64,000 nucleotides of DNA from Flavobacterium sp. (GCA_015234525.1 JADGMX010000007.1:204366-268365), one strand, 5' to 3'. Counted from the stretch's first letter, positions 1 to 9,621 are shown. Numbers and translations are program-made. Notes: generated by a model from the sequence alone, not told the origin.

Positions 1-188
1 GGCAGATAAAAGTTGGTTATTGTGTTTTCGATGAATTCGTCGTGTAGCTGCTGAAGCTGCTGATCTGAATTCCAATATTTCTTGATCAGTGCGATTGCCG
101 ATGTCTTATCAGCGAAGCATTTGCCAGCAATCAAGTCGATTTTTTCGTCCTTGGTCAGACGCGAAAATCCGGTTATAGCTTTGGTCAT
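1..188 (-). CDS. Hydroxymethylglutaryl-CoA reductase, degradative type (5' part only)
   Basis: The coding sequence starts at the ATG at 188 and runs off the left edge, leaving about 62 N-terminal residues. They read MTKAITGFSRLTKDEKI and later IENTITNFYL, which I recognise as the N-terminus of class II (degradative-type) HMG-CoA reductases of flavobacteria. That family interconverts HMG-CoA and mevalonate in the cytosol; in this group it probably supplies mevalonate for isoprenoids. The catalytic domains lie outside the window, so the call rests on N-terminal resemblance alone. A good Bacteroidota -7 box lies 15 bases upstream. It is divergent from the radical SAM gene that follows. Confidence 0.72.
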   Translation of the reverse strand, partial: MTKAITGFSRLTKDEKIDLIAGKCFADKTSAIALIKKYWNSDQQLQQLHDEFIENTITNFYL

Positions 189-203
189 TATCGTAGTTTG
201 GTG

Positions 204-211
204 CAAAGATA
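204..211 (-). promoter_or_regulatory. Bacteroidota-type -7 box for the HMG-CoA reductase gene
   Basis: On the minus strand the sequence is TATCTTTG, an exact match to TAnnTTTG, ending 15 bases before the ATG at 188. No convincing TTG sits at the usual -33 distance, so the call rests on the -7 element and position. Confidence 0.55.
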
Positions 212-322
212 AACTATCCGCTAAATAGACCGCTAAAATTGCAGCATCTGATAATTTACATTTAAATTTTATGATTTTGCATTTTCTAAAGTTCGATTTC
301 AGTTGTACCTTGTGGGCTGATT

Positions 323-1399
323 ATGAAGGAGGAGAATGAATTTATACGTGGAAGAGGCGCGCAAATTAACACCGCGAACAAATTCCAATCAGATAAGTAC
401 GAAATACTCGATGACTTTCTGAATTACTGCGAAGCTGAAGGCGATTCGCCCGACAACAACAAGACGCAACATCTCGAAGTTTTTCCAAAAACAATCGTCA
501 ACAAGGTCGAAAGTCCGGATGTGCGAATGAGTTTTTCGATGAATGCGTATCAAGGCTGTGAGCACGGCTGTATTTATTGCTATGCGAGAAACAGTCACGA
601 GTTTTGGGGCTATAGCGCCGGACTCGATTTTGAACGGAAGATTTTGATCAAAAAGAACGCGCCGGAACTGCTTGAACAAAAATTGAACAGCAAATCATGG
701 CAAGCGGCAACCATTGTGATGTCGGGTAATACGGATTGCTATCAACCTGCCGAAAAGAAATATGGCATCACCCGGAAATGCCTTGAGATATTTTTGCGCT
801 ACAAACATCCTGTGGGTATCATCACCAAAAACGCATTGATTATTCGCGATCTCGACCTTCTTACTGAACTTGCCAAAGAGCGTCTGATTGGTGTCAGTAT
901 TTCGATTACATCGCTCTCAGAACAAACCAGACAACTTGTTGAACCGCGAACGGCTACAATCAAAAAGCGGCTTGAAACCGTTAGAAAACTGACCGATAAC
1001 GGAATTCCGGTCAACGTTATGCTTGCGCCGATTATACCCGGAATCAACGCTCACGAAGTGATTCCGCTTGCAAAAGCCGCAGCTGATGCCGGAGCCCTAT
1101 CGATTGGTCACACGGTTGTTCGATTGAACGGAGCTATTGGTGATATTTTCACGGATTGGGCACATAAAGCAATGCCGGATCGGGCGAATAAAATTCTGAA
1201 TCAAATCAAGGAATGCCACGGTGGAACTTTGAACGAAAGTCGATGGCAAACCCGGATGAAAGGCGAAGGCGAATTTGCGAAACAAATCAGTTCTCAGATT
1301 GCTTTAGCCCGACGGAAATTCTTTAGTGGCCGCGAGTTCCCGGAGCTTGATACAACACTTTTTCGGAAGTTTAAAAACGGGCAATTCGAATTGTTTTGA
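323..1399 (+). CDS. PA0069-family radical SAM protein (SplB-like)
   Basis: A 358-residue cytosolic protein with the radical SAM iron-sulfur motif CxxxCxxC at Cys79, Cys83 and Cys86, in the context GCEHGCIYCYARN typical of the PA0069/SplB-like branch. Members bind a 4Fe-4S cluster and cleave S-adenosylmethionine to a radical; the substrate of this branch is not established, although relatives include spore photoproduct lyase. The length fits the family. A start at 323 is supported by GGAGGAG just inside the reading frame and by the lack of better upstream ATGs. It stands alone: the gene to the left is divergent and the peptidase on the right begins 124 bases later. The family call is firm, the function open. 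Confidence 0.85.
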   Translation: MKEENEFIRGRGAQINTANKFQSDKYEILDDFLNYCEAEGDSPDNNKTQHLEVFPKTIVNKVESPDVRMSFSMNAYQGCEHGCIYCYARNSHEFWGYSAGLDFERKILIKKNAPELLEQKLNSKSWQAATIVMSGNTDCYQPAEKKYGITRKCLEIFLRYKHPVGIITKNALIIRDLDLLTELAKERLIGVSISITSLSEQTRQLVEPRTATIKKRLETVRKLTDNGIPVNVMLAPIIPGINAHEVIPLAKAAADAGALSIGHTVVRLNGAIGDIFTDWAHKAMPDRANKILNQIKECHGGTLNESRWQTRMKGEGEFAKQISSQIALARRKFFSGREFPELDTTLFRKFKNGQFELF

Positions 1400-1523
1400 T
1401 CGATTAACCACATAAATTACAAAATTATTTTTTTTGAATTTAGAGGGCGGGCGGGATTTAACAAAGTAAACTGCCGATAATTCTAAATTTTTCACTAAAA
1501 TTGGGCAATATTTCTCAAAATTG

Positions 1524-3695
1524 ATGGTCAAACTTTTTCGAACTACAGCCGCTTTATTTTTATTGCTTTCAATATCTGTCGCGGCTCAGCAGCAAATCAC
1601 AGTCGATCAAATTTATACGGGTGCTTTTCGCGTTCGCCAAATGGATGAACTTCAGGCGATGCGAAACACAAACCAATATACGGTGCTTAACCGCGGCCGT
1701 GGCGAGAATGCGTCAACTATCGATTTGTACGAATTTTCTACGCTAAAAAAAGTATCAACATTACTCGATACCAAATCACATCCATCGCTTCCGCCAATTG
1801 AAAGTTATTCCTTTAATGCCGATGAATCGAAGATGTTGATTGCAACGAACGGAAATCCGATTTATCGCCATTCGTTTACGGCTGATTATTATCTGTACGA
1901 CATCAATGCCAAGACGCTAAAGAAAGTTTTGGAACAAGTTCAGGAACCGACATTTTCGCCTGACGGAAAAAACATCGTATTTGCGCAAAATAACAACCTT
2001 TTTGTTTACAATTTAGCGTCGGAAGCCATTCGCCAGATTACAAACGATGGGATTCGGAACTCAGTAATCAATGGAATCACTGATTGGGTTTATGAGGAAG
2101 AATTTGGTTTTGTCCGCGCTTTTGATTGGAGCAAAGATGGCCAGAAGATCGCATTTATTCGGTTTGATGAGTCAGACGTTCCGCAATTTTCGATGTCGCT
2201 TTTTGGAAATAGCTTGTATCCGGATGTTCAAACATTTAAATATCCGAAAGCAGGCGACAAAAACGCTGATGTGACGCTTCATATTTTCGATATCAAATCG
2301 AATACGGCCAAACAGGTAGCGCTTGGGAATTACACCGATTTTTATATTCCGCGTTTAAAGTGGACCAATAATCCGGAAATTTTAAGTGTTCAGGTTTTAA
2401 ATCGCCATCAAAATAATCTTGATCTGATCTTCGTGGACGGAAATTCAGCGAAAGCAACCGTTGTTCTAAATGAAAAAGATAAAGCGTATGTTGACATCAC
2501 CGACAATCTCACTTTCCTAAAAGATAACAGCTTTATTTGGACTAGCGAGAAGGATGGTTTTAACCACATTTATCTTTATGATAAAAACGGAAAGCTTAAA
2601 AATCAGATCACAAAAGGCCAGTGGGAAGTGACCGCATATTATGGTCTTGAGGAGAAGAATAATACCATTTATTATCAATCTGTTGAGAACGGCTCAATCA
2701 ATCGGGATATTTACAGCATATCGCTAAACGGGAAAAACAAAAAACGCTTGTCTACAGGATCCGGTACGCATCAGGCAACTTTCAGTCCGGGTTATACCCA
2801 TTACATCAACAGATTTTCAAATGCGAATCAAGCGCCGATTTACACGCTTAACGATGCAAAATCGGGTGCCATTGTTCAAACCATATTGGATAATAAATCG
2901 CTTGAGGAAAAATTAAAAGCGTTTGATCTTCCGCAAAAGGAATTTTTCGTTCTAAAAACTGAAAAAGGTGTCGAACTGAATGCCTGGATGATTAAGCCGA
3001 AAAACTTCGATCCAAATAAAAAATATCCGGTTCTAATGTATCAGTATTCGGGTCCGGGTTCACAGCAAGTCGACAACGCGTGGCATGGTGCTGATGATTA
3101 TTGGTTTATGTCACTTTCGCAAAAAGGCTACATTGTGGCTTGTGTTGACGGACGAGGAACCGGTTTCAAAGGTGCTGAGTTTAAAAAAGTCACACAAAAT
3201 CAGCTTGGGAAATATGAAGTTGAGGACCAGATTGACGCTGCCAAAGTAATCGGCAACTATGCGTATGTCGATAAATCCAGAATTGGAATTTGGGGATGGA
3301 GTTACGGCGGATTTATGTCGTCGAATGCTATTTTGAAAGGAAACGACGTTTTCAGTATGGCAATCGCGGTTGCGCCGGTAACCAATTGGAGATTTTACGA
3401 TACGATTTACACGGAACGGTACCTAACTACGCCGCAGGAAAACGCCTCTGGTTATGATGATAATTCGCCAATCAACCATGTTCAAAAACTAAAAGGAAAA
3501 TATTTGCTGATTCACGGTTCGGCAGATGATAATGTTCATGTGCAGAATTCGATGTTGATGATGGAAGCGCTGATTCAAGCCAACAAATCGTTTGACTCGG
3601 AAATTTATCCTGATAAAAACCACGGTATTTACGGCGGAATGACGCGTATTCACCTCTATAACAAAATGACCAACTTTATACTTGAGAACCTTTAA
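1524..3695 (+). CDS. S9 family peptidase, dipeptidyl peptidase IV-like
   Basis: A 723-residue secreted serine peptidase. The frame opens at a TTG at 1521, but the ATG at 1524 is the likelier start and gives a signal peptide (VKLFRTTAALFLLLSISVAA). A DPP IV-type beta-propeller covers roughly residues 90-460 and the alpha/beta-hydrolase domain the rest. The nucleophile lies in GWSYGG (Ser593), the acid in HGSADDNVH and the histidine in DKNHGIYGG, matching the DPP IV Ser-Asp-His triad. Such enzymes remove X-Pro or X-Ala dipeptides in the periplasm. The next two genes, 34 bases downstream and on the same strand, are peptide transporters, so the products are probably imported directly. Confidence 0.93.
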   Translation: MVKLFRTTAALFLLLSISVAAQQQITVDQIYTGAFRVRQMDELQAMRNTNQYTVLNRGRGENASTIDLYEFSTLKKVSTLLDTKSHPSLPPIESYSFNADESKMLIATNGNPIYRHSFTADYYLYDINAKTLKKVLEQVQEPTFSPDGKNIVFAQNNNLFVYNLASEAIRQITNDGIRNSVINGITDWVYEEEFGFVRAFDWSKDGQKIAFIRFDESDVPQFSMSLFGNSLYPDVQTFKYPKAGDKNADVTLHIFDIKSNTAKQVALGNYTDFYIPRLKWTNNPEILSVQVLNRHQNNLDLIFVDGNSAKATVVLNEKDKAYVDITDNLTFLKDNSFIWTSEKDGFNHIYLYDKNGKLKNQITKGQWEVTAYYGLEEKNNTIYYQSVENGSINRDIYSISLNGKNKKRLSTGSGTHQATFSPGYTHYINRFSNANQAPIYTLNDAKSGAIVQTILDNKSLEEKLKAFDLPQKEFFVLKTEKGVELNAWMIKPKNFDPNKKYPVLMYQYSGPGSQQVDNAWHGADDYWFMSLSQKGYIVACVDGRGTGFKGAEFKKVTQNQLGKYEVEDQIDAAKVIGNYAYVDKSRIGIWGWSYGGFMSSNAILKGNDVFSMAIAVAPVTNWRFYDTIYTERYLTTPQENASGYDDNSPINHVQKLKGKYLLIHGSADDNVHVQNSMLMMEALIQANKSFDSEIYPDKNHGIYGGMTRIHLYNKMTNFILENL

Positions 3696-3729
3696 TCTCA
3701 AAAGCCTTAATTAATTTAAATTCAATCCT

Positions 3730-5277
3730 ATGGATCTTACCGCAGAGAAATCTCCACAGCACGTGTTCGGACATCCGGCCGCGTTATTTGTTTTGTTCTT
3801 CACAGAAATGTGGGAACGCTTCAGCTACTACGGAATGCGCGCGTTACTTACCGTCTTCCTTGTTAGCACAATCAGCGAAGGAGGTTGGGGTTGGACAAGT
3901 GCCGAGGCATTACAGTTGTACGGACTTTACACTAGTTTGGTTTATGCAACTCCGCTTTTGGGAGGGTTGCTAGCTGATAAAGTTTTAGGTTATCGCAAGG
4001 CAATTCTTATCGGGGCATTGGTGATGACACTTGGTCATGCTGCCATGGCATTGGAGGGAATTCACCAATATTTCTTTTATGTTGGTTTGATATTTATGAT
4101 TCTTGGAAACGGAATGTTTAAACCGAATATTTCATCAATGGTGGGTCAGTTATATCCTGATAACAGTCCGAAGAAAGATGCCGGTTATACCATATTTTAC
4201 ATGGGAATCAACGCGGGCGCTTTTCTTGGGTCACTTCTTTGCGGATATTTGGGTGAGAAAATCGGGTGGCATTACGGATTTGGCCTTGCCGGGGTTTTTA
4301 TGTTCTTCGGAATGTTGCAATTCTACTTCGGTCAAAAAATATTTGGCGTAATCGGAAATCAACCTAAAAGAGAAGTTGCAGTTACAGAAGTCGTCGAAAA
4401 TGAAGTCGAAGATGTTCCGGCAAATGTCGTGAAGGACAGATTATTCGTGATTTCGGTATTGATGATTGCAAGTATTTTCTTCTTTTTCGCTTTTGAACAA
4501 GCGGGTGGTTCGATGACCATTTTCGCTAAAGATTATACACAACGTGTCCTTGAAGGAACGGCTGCAACCACTTTTAAATGGGTTGACGCATTACTGACAT
4601 TAGTTCCAATCGTAGCGGTGACAATTGTTTTATGGCGATTGGCTTCAAAGATTGCCAGAGAGTATCCGCTTACGATTTTCTTTACTGCCGTATCGTTTGC
4701 CTCGATTTCAATTCTTGGATTCTGGAAAATTTACCGTGAATTTAATGCGCTGGAAACTGAGGTAACGGTATCATGGTTCCAAATTTTGAACGCTTTCTTT
4801 ATTGTGACGCTTGCTTCACTTTTCAGCAGATTATGGGAGCGGGTTTGGAATCCGTCCGGACCGGTAAAATTTGCATTGGGACTTATCCTGGTTGGAGTTG
4901 GGTTTTTAGTGCTGGCTTACGGAAGTATGGGCATCAATGACGGCAATGGAAATATTGTGAAAGTTTCAATGGCGTGGTTAATCCTTGCATATTTCTTTCA
5001 CACCCTTGGCGAATTGTGCTTGTCACCTGTCGGATTGTCGTATGTGTCTAAATTGTCACCTAAGAAGCTACTCGGACTCATATTCGGATTTTGGTTCTTG
5101 GCGTCAGCAATTTCGAACTTCTTGGCAGGTTGGACCGGCGGTATGATCGACCGAATAGCAGAAAATTATTCAATGTCGACATTCTTCCTTATTATTGCAG
5201 CGCTACCGGTTGCGGTTGGTTTAATTTTAATACTGATGAATCCGATGCTTAAACGCAAAATGCACGGTATCCGATAG
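3730..5277 (+). CDS. Peptide MFS transporter (POT/PTR2 family), first copy
   Basis: A 515-residue inner-membrane carrier with about 12-14 hydrophobic helices. Near the N-terminus is the proton-coupled oligopeptide transporter motif ExxER, within EMWERFSYYGMRA, and the PTR2 signature region FYMGINAGAFLGSLLCGYLGE follows. The later segment GELCLSPVGLSYVSKLSP is also typical. The family imports di- and tripeptides by proton symport. The gene follows the DPP IV gene by 34 bases and precedes a second POT gene by 33 bases, so the three are probably one transcript. It is shorter than the second copy because the central cytoplasmic/membrane insertion is smaller. Confidence 0.93.
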   Translation: MDLTAEKSPQHVFGHPAALFVLFFTEMWERFSYYGMRALLTVFLVSTISEGGWGWTSAEALQLYGLYTSLVYATPLLGGLLADKVLGYRKAILIGALVMTLGHAAMALEGIHQYFFYVGLIFMILGNGMFKPNISSMVGQLYPDNSPKKDAGYTIFYMGINAGAFLGSLLCGYLGEKIGWHYGFGLAGVFMFFGMLQFYFGQKIFGVIGNQPKREVAVTEVVENEVEDVPANVVKDRLFVISVLMIASIFFFFAFEQAGGSMTIFAKDYTQRVLEGTAATTFKWVDALLTLVPIVAVTIVLWRLASKIAREYPLTIFFTAVSFASISILGFWKIYREFNALETEVTVSWFQILNAFFIVTLASLFSRLWERVWNPSGPVKFALGLILVGVGFLVLAYGSMGINDGNGNIVKVSMAWLILAYFFHTLGELCLSPVGLSYVSKLSPKKLLGLIFGFWFLASAISNFLAGWTGGMIDRIAENYSMSTFFLIIAALPVAVGLILILMNPMLKRKMHGIR

Positions 5278-5310
5278 TCAAACGTCTATTTCTAACATAA
5301 TTCCATTTTT

Positions 5311-7077
5311 ATGAATCAAACGGCCGGAGCTGTTGAGCAAAATTTTTTCGATTCGAAAGTGTTAGGGCATCCGTCCGGACTTTTCGTCTTATTTTTCACT
5401 GAAATGTGGGAGCGTTTTTCGTTCTACGGAATGCGTGTGTTATTAATCAACTTCCTGACATTTTCAATAATTAACGATAATCCGGGTTGGGGCTGGTCTG
5501 CTGAAAACGCAGGTGCGCTTTACGGAACTTACGCGATGCTGCTTTACATTACACCGATTTTTGGCGGAATCATCGCTGACAGGTATATCGGTTATCGTTG
5601 GGCGGTCGTAATCGGATCGATAATCATGACGCTCGGTCACGCGGCAATGGCTGTTGATACGCCGTTTATGTTGTATGCGGGTCTTGGGTTGTTAGTAATC
5701 GGTACTGGTTTCTTTAAGCCAAATATGACTTCGATTCTATCTGAAATGTACAAGTCGTTTCCTGAGAAGAAGGATGGCGCGTACACGATCTTTTACATGG
5801 GTGTGAATGCGGGTGCGTTCTTCGGAATGATGCTTTGCGGATACCTTGCTGAAAAGGTTGGATGGCATTGGGGATTTGGTCTGGCCGGTGTTTTCATGTT
5901 GTTGGGAACGCTTCAGTTCTGGTTGGCAAAACCCCTTTTTGGTACTGTGGGCGAAGTTCCTTCAAAAGAGAAACGTCTTGCTGATGAAGCTGCTGCAAAA
6001 ACTTCAACTAATGAAGAAGATCGCAGAAATCCATTTACTATAACCGATAAAATCCTGATTGTCCTTACGGCGGTAATCGGATTGCTATATGCTTTTAACG
6101 ATCCATTGTCTAAGATCGGAAATGTCAATTTATTCCCGTTTGAGGCTTTCGGTTTCGATGGTCAGAGCTTTGTGATTTTGGTCGCACTAATTCTGTTCCT
6201 GTACCTTGTAATCACTCGAATGATGCGATACACATTAGTGATCAGACACCGAATGATCGCGGTGATTATCTTCGCGTTTTTTACAATTTTCTTCTGGATG
6301 TCGTTTGAACAAGGTGCGTCGTCACTGGTGATTTTTGCTCGTGACAATGTTGATCGGAGTCTTGCCGGTTCATCGCTGACCATTTTTAATGTCGTAAATA
6401 CCTTATTGACTGTTGTTCCTTTGTTAATTGTAAGCTGGGTATTATTCTTACTTGCGAAACAAACGTGGCATCGAATTCCGATGTCGAATATCGTGCTTGC
6501 AATCTGTTTTATCGGCGTATGGGGCGTTGCAATTTGGATGCTTTATCAGGAATACACCGCAACGTCGTCTGAGATAACGGTGTCGTGGTTCAGTATTCTG
6601 AATTCATTCTTTATCATCGCATTTGCATCAACAGTTTCAAAACTTTGGGACAGTAAGTACAATCCGCCTGCAGCTGTAAAATACGGAATGGGTCTGATTA
6701 TTATGGCGATTGGATTTGGCTTGCTCGCATTTGGATCACACGGAATTGCTTCAGGCGTGAAAGTGTCGATGATCTGGTTAGTTTTGGCATACCTTTTCCA
6801 CACGTTGGGAGAACTTTGTCTATCACCTGTCGGACTTTCGTACGTTAGTAAACTTGTTCCGGGCCGAATGATTGCATTTATGTTTGGAATGTGGTATCTC
6901 GCAATTGCGATTGGAAGTAAACTGGCGGCTATCTTAGGAGGTCAAATCGAGAATATTACTAAGGAGTATTCGCTTTCAACTTTCTTCCTTATTTTTACAA
7001 TTGTGCCGGTTGTGGCAGGGCTTTTGGTAATCGCGCTGAATCCACTGCTGAAACGACTCATGCACGGAGTCAGATAA
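5311..7077 (+). CDS. Peptide MFS transporter (POT/PTR2 family), second copy
   Basis: A 588-residue paralogue of the preceding transporter, sharing EMWERFSFYGMRV, FYMGVNAGAFFGMMLCGYL and GELCLSPVGLSYVSKL. It has about 70 extra residues in the centre (roughly 235-310), including two extra hydrophobic stretches, so it has the longer POT architecture with a pair of additional helices between the N- and C-terminal bundles. The role is proton-coupled di/tripeptide uptake. The tandem arrangement suggests a duplication followed by divergence, perhaps in peptide preference. A thioredoxin-like gene follows 18 bases downstream. Confidence 0.93.
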   Translation: MNQTAGAVEQNFFDSKVLGHPSGLFVLFFTEMWERFSFYGMRVLLINFLTFSIINDNPGWGWSAENAGALYGTYAMLLYITPIFGGIIADRYIGYRWAVVIGSIIMTLGHAAMAVDTPFMLYAGLGLLVIGTGFFKPNMTSILSEMYKSFPEKKDGAYTIFYMGVNAGAFFGMMLCGYLAEKVGWHWGFGLAGVFMLLGTLQFWLAKPLFGTVGEVPSKEKRLADEAAAKTSTNEEDRRNPFTITDKILIVLTAVIGLLYAFNDPLSKIGNVNLFPFEAFGFDGQSFVILVALILFLYLVITRMMRYTLVIRHRMIAVIIFAFFTIFFWMSFEQGASSLVIFARDNVDRSLAGSSLTIFNVVNTLLTVVPLLIVSWVLFLLAKQTWHRIPMSNIVLAICFIGVWGVAIWMLYQEYTATSSEITVSWFSILNSFFIIAFASTVSKLWDSKYNPPAAVKYGMGLIIMAIGFGLLAFGSHGIASGVKVSMIWLVLAYLFHTLGELCLSPVGLSYVSKLVPGRMIAFMFGMWYLAIAIGSKLAAILGGQIENITKEYSLSTFFLIFTIVPVVAGLLVIALNPLLKRLMHGVR

Positions 7078-7095
7078 CCCTAATTTTAATTTAGA

Positions 7096-7554
7096 ATGAG
7101 AAATAGTTTCATATTGCTTTTGCTTGTAATTTCAAGTTATTCGGTTAACGCTCAGAATGTTGTGTGGCATACCGACATTAATAAAGCAGTCGATCTTTCG
7201 AATAAGACACAAAAACCGATGTTGTTGTTCTTTACCGGGTCTGATTGGTGCGGTTGGTGCATCCGACTTCAAAAAGAAGTTTTGAAAACAGCAGAATTTG
7301 AATCGTGGGCAAAGGAAAATGTCATTTTGGTTGAACTGGATTTTCCACGTCGAACTCCGCAATCCGATGAGATCAAGAAGCAAAACATGGAATTGCAACA
7401 AATGTTTCAAGTGCGTGGTTATCCAACAGTTTGGTTTGTTGGAGTCGGCAAAACCGATAGTAAAATAAGCTTAGAGAAATTAGGCAGTACCGGTTATGTA
7501 GCCGGTGGTCCTTCAGCTTGGCTTACAGGTGCAAACCGAATTCTGAAAAAGTAA
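7096..7554 (+). CDS. Periplasmic thioredoxin-like protein
   Basis: A 152-residue protein with a signal peptide (residues 1-19, ending VNAQ) and a thioredoxin fold. The redox motif CGWC is at residues 52-55, inside the context TGSDWCGWC seen in DUF255/thioredoxin_7-like proteins, and the cis-proline region is RGYPTVWF. It probably works in the periplasm as a disulfide oxidoreductase. The gene is 18 bases behind the second peptide transporter and shares its orientation. Its stop is only 5 bases from the convergent comEC stop, and its likely terminator lies inside comEC. A specific partner cannot be read from the sequence. Confidence 0.85.
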   Translation: MRNSFILLLLVISSYSVNAQNVVWHTDINKAVDLSNKTQKPMLLFFTGSDWCGWCIRLQKEVLKTAEFESWAKENVILVELDFPRRTPQSDEIKKQNMELQQMFQVRGYPTVWFVGVGKTDSKISLEKLGSTGYVAGGPSAWLTGANRILKK

Positions 7555-7559
7555 TTTCG

Positions 7560-9572
7560 TCATTTTATCTTATAGAATCCCTTTTCGCTGATCGAGTGAA
7601 AAGGGATTTTCTTTTTTCTACAGGTTTCTTCCCATCGGGAAATACTGCTTCGATAGTTTGACGCGTCGGCTACGATTTCAGCTGGCTTTAAATCATCGAT
7701 CAAACGCTCGAGGTTCACTCGTGATGATTGTGTCAGAAGTACGACATCGGGTTTCATCGATGGTAAAATCACTGAAGCGCTGTCGATTATTAATATCTTT
7801 TTTCGCACGTAAATTAAATTTGAGAGCTTTTTCTCTTTAATCGATGTGAGGTGACTTGAAAGCGTATACGATGAAAGCTGATCGAGATTGACGCTGTCCC
7901 GTGAAAATACGGTCAGGTTGTTTCCACGTCTGTCCAGAATCAAGCTTGAACGCGGCGAATACATAATCAGCGACTCGTCGGTGTTTCGGGTTGATTGCGT
8001 TTTGAATATGTTTGTCAGCTGTAACGTTGCGATCACCACGAGCGAAATAGCAAGGTTGTAACACTTCTTTTCGGTACAGAACAGGGCTAAGGATACAATC
8101 AATGTATATAAGAGTAACATCGATCCAATTTCCAACGGAATGTCTTGAAATATGAAACTCTCAAACGATGCGATCCAAGCGATAATTTGATTGAGTAGCC
8201 AAATGCTCCATTCTAATAACCAAAGTAGAAATGGAATTGCAGTTCCAAATGCTGCGAGGATTATGACAGCCACGCCAATACTCATAATGATGCTCAACCA
8301 CGGAATGATCAGCAAGTTTGTGATAAAAAACAAACCCGGAAACTGATGAAAATAAAATATGCTTAACGGTAATGTTCCGATTTGAGCAGCAAATGAAACG
8401 GTTAAAATGTCCCAGAAATACTTTACGAGTCGGTTTTGTGGCGACCACATACTGTCGAACATCGGTTGCATCCAAAGAATGAAAAATAGCGCGGCGTAAC
8501 TTAGCTGAAATCCGACATCAACTAAAAATGAGGGTTCGACAAATAAAATCACAAGAGCTGATACCAGCAAGGTGTGATAGATGTTTGTACTTCGGCGAAG
8601 ATAATTTCCTACGGTGAGAAATGAGAACATTGTAACAGATCTAACGACCGATGGAGAGAAGCCTGCAATCAGTCCGAAGATCCAGAGAACGGCAATAATC
8701 GTTATGGCCTTTATAAGTCGCGAACCTGGTGTGTTTGGAAGTTGATTCAGCAAAAATCCGAGCATTAAGGCAATCATTCCGATATGCAGGCCTGAAACCG
8801 ATAATATATGAACAGCTCCAGCAAATTGATAGTTTTTGATGATCTCAGGTGATATTTCCTGTTGTTGCCCTAAAATAAGCGCTGCAACGACGTGTAATTC
8901 CGCTTCGTTGAAACCTTCGTCTGCGAGTTTTTGGACGACTTTCGTTCGATACCTATCAGCCCAACTCCACATATTATCAACGGTCCCGATTTTCTTCGAA
9001 GTTTTTGGATCGATAAATATTTGCCCGTAAATACCTTTGTTCGCCAAATATTTTCCATAATCGAACTGGCCTGGATTTAACGGCGGTCTGTTGGTTATGA
9101 TTTTGGTGTAAGCAATTAGTCGGTCCCCGATCTTAAGTGGCAATGAATCGGCGTTTCGAATCGTAACTGTAATCTTGCCGGTTGCGTTTTGCCGATTTAT
9201 ACTTTCGATGTTGGCAATATAACGCTGTCCTGATTTTGTGGTCCTTAGTTTCTCGCGTAGATTAAATATAATGGCGGAATCGTTGTCATGCGAAAGATGG
9301 ATGTAATGCTCGCTGTGATGCCGATCGTCGTTGAGGCTCCGAACTGCAAATGCCGTCGAAATTGTGGTTAAAAGCACGGCGATTGAAAATGCAATCTGAC
9401 CAAAGCTGGTTTTAGTCCACCGATTCAGCACCAATGCTATCGCAAAGGAAGTTACGGTGAGTGTTAGCGCATAGTTGAGTGCGAGTGGGAAATACAATGA
9501 CAGTATTAGACCCGCAACAAATGCTAAGGTGATCTTCGAGAGTGGAAATGCAAAGACTTTCATGACACGCAT
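7560..9572 (-). CDS. comEC: ComEC/Rec2-family DNA uptake channel protein
   Basis: A 670-residue polytopic inner-membrane protein. The N-terminus has two or three helices and a soluble OB-like segment (about residues 95-200; DUF4131 region). The competence domain follows (about 210-500), including the conserved HILSVSGLHIGM. ComEC translocates single-stranded DNA during natural transformation. The C-terminal soluble part (about 535-670) is in the place of the usual metallo-beta-lactamase-like domain, but I find no HxHxDH motif in it and the protein is shorter than classical ComEC (about 750-800). A second in-frame ATG at 9563 is an equally good start. Upstream on the same strand is the NlpC/P60 gene, separated by a terminator. 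Confidence 0.88.
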   Translation of the reverse strand: MRVMKVFAFPLSKITLAFVAGLILSLYFPLALNYALTLTVTSFAIALVLNRWTKTSFGQIAFSIAVLLTTISTAFAVRSLNDDRHHSEHYIHLSHDNDSAIIFNLREKLRTTKSGQRYIANIESINRQNATGKITVTIRNADSLPLKIGDRLIAYTKIITNRPPLNPGQFDYGKYLANKGIYGQIFIDPKTSKKIGTVDNMWSWADRYRTKVVQKLADEGFNEAELHVVAALILGQQQEISPEIIKNYQFAGAVHILSVSGLHIGMIALMLGFLLNQLPNTPGSRLIKAITIIAVLWIFGLIAGFSPSVVRSVTMFSFLTVGNYLRRSTNIYHTLLVSALVILFVEPSFLVDVGFQLSYAALFFILWMQPMFDSMWSPQNRLVKYFWDILTVSFAAQIGTLPLSIFYFHQFPGLFFITNLLIIPWLSIIMSIGVAVIILAAFGTAIPFLLWLLEWSIWLLNQIIAWIASFESFIFQDIPLEIGSMLLLYTLIVSLALFCTEKKCYNLAISLVVIATLQLTNIFKTQSTRNTDESLIMYSPRSSLILDRRGNNLTVFSRDSVNLDQLSSYTLSSHLTSIKEKKLSNLIYVRKKILIIDSASVILPSMKPDVVLLTQSSRVNLERLIDDLKPAEIVADASNYRSSISRWEETCRKKKIPFHSISEKGFYKIK
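7576..7618 (+). terminator. Intrinsic terminator of the peptidase-transporter-thioredoxin unit, inside comEC
   Basis: A perfect 11-bp stem (AATCCCTTTTC with GAAAAGGGATT, 7576-7586 and 7598-7608) is followed by a T-rich run to 7618 on the plus strand. It begins 21 bases after the thioredoxin stop and lies wholly within the last codons of the convergent comEC gene. Confidence 0.75.
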
Positions 9573-9621
9573 TTTTATAAAAGTAGCTTGTCAGCGGAAA
9601 ATCGAAGTACGGTAAAACCGC

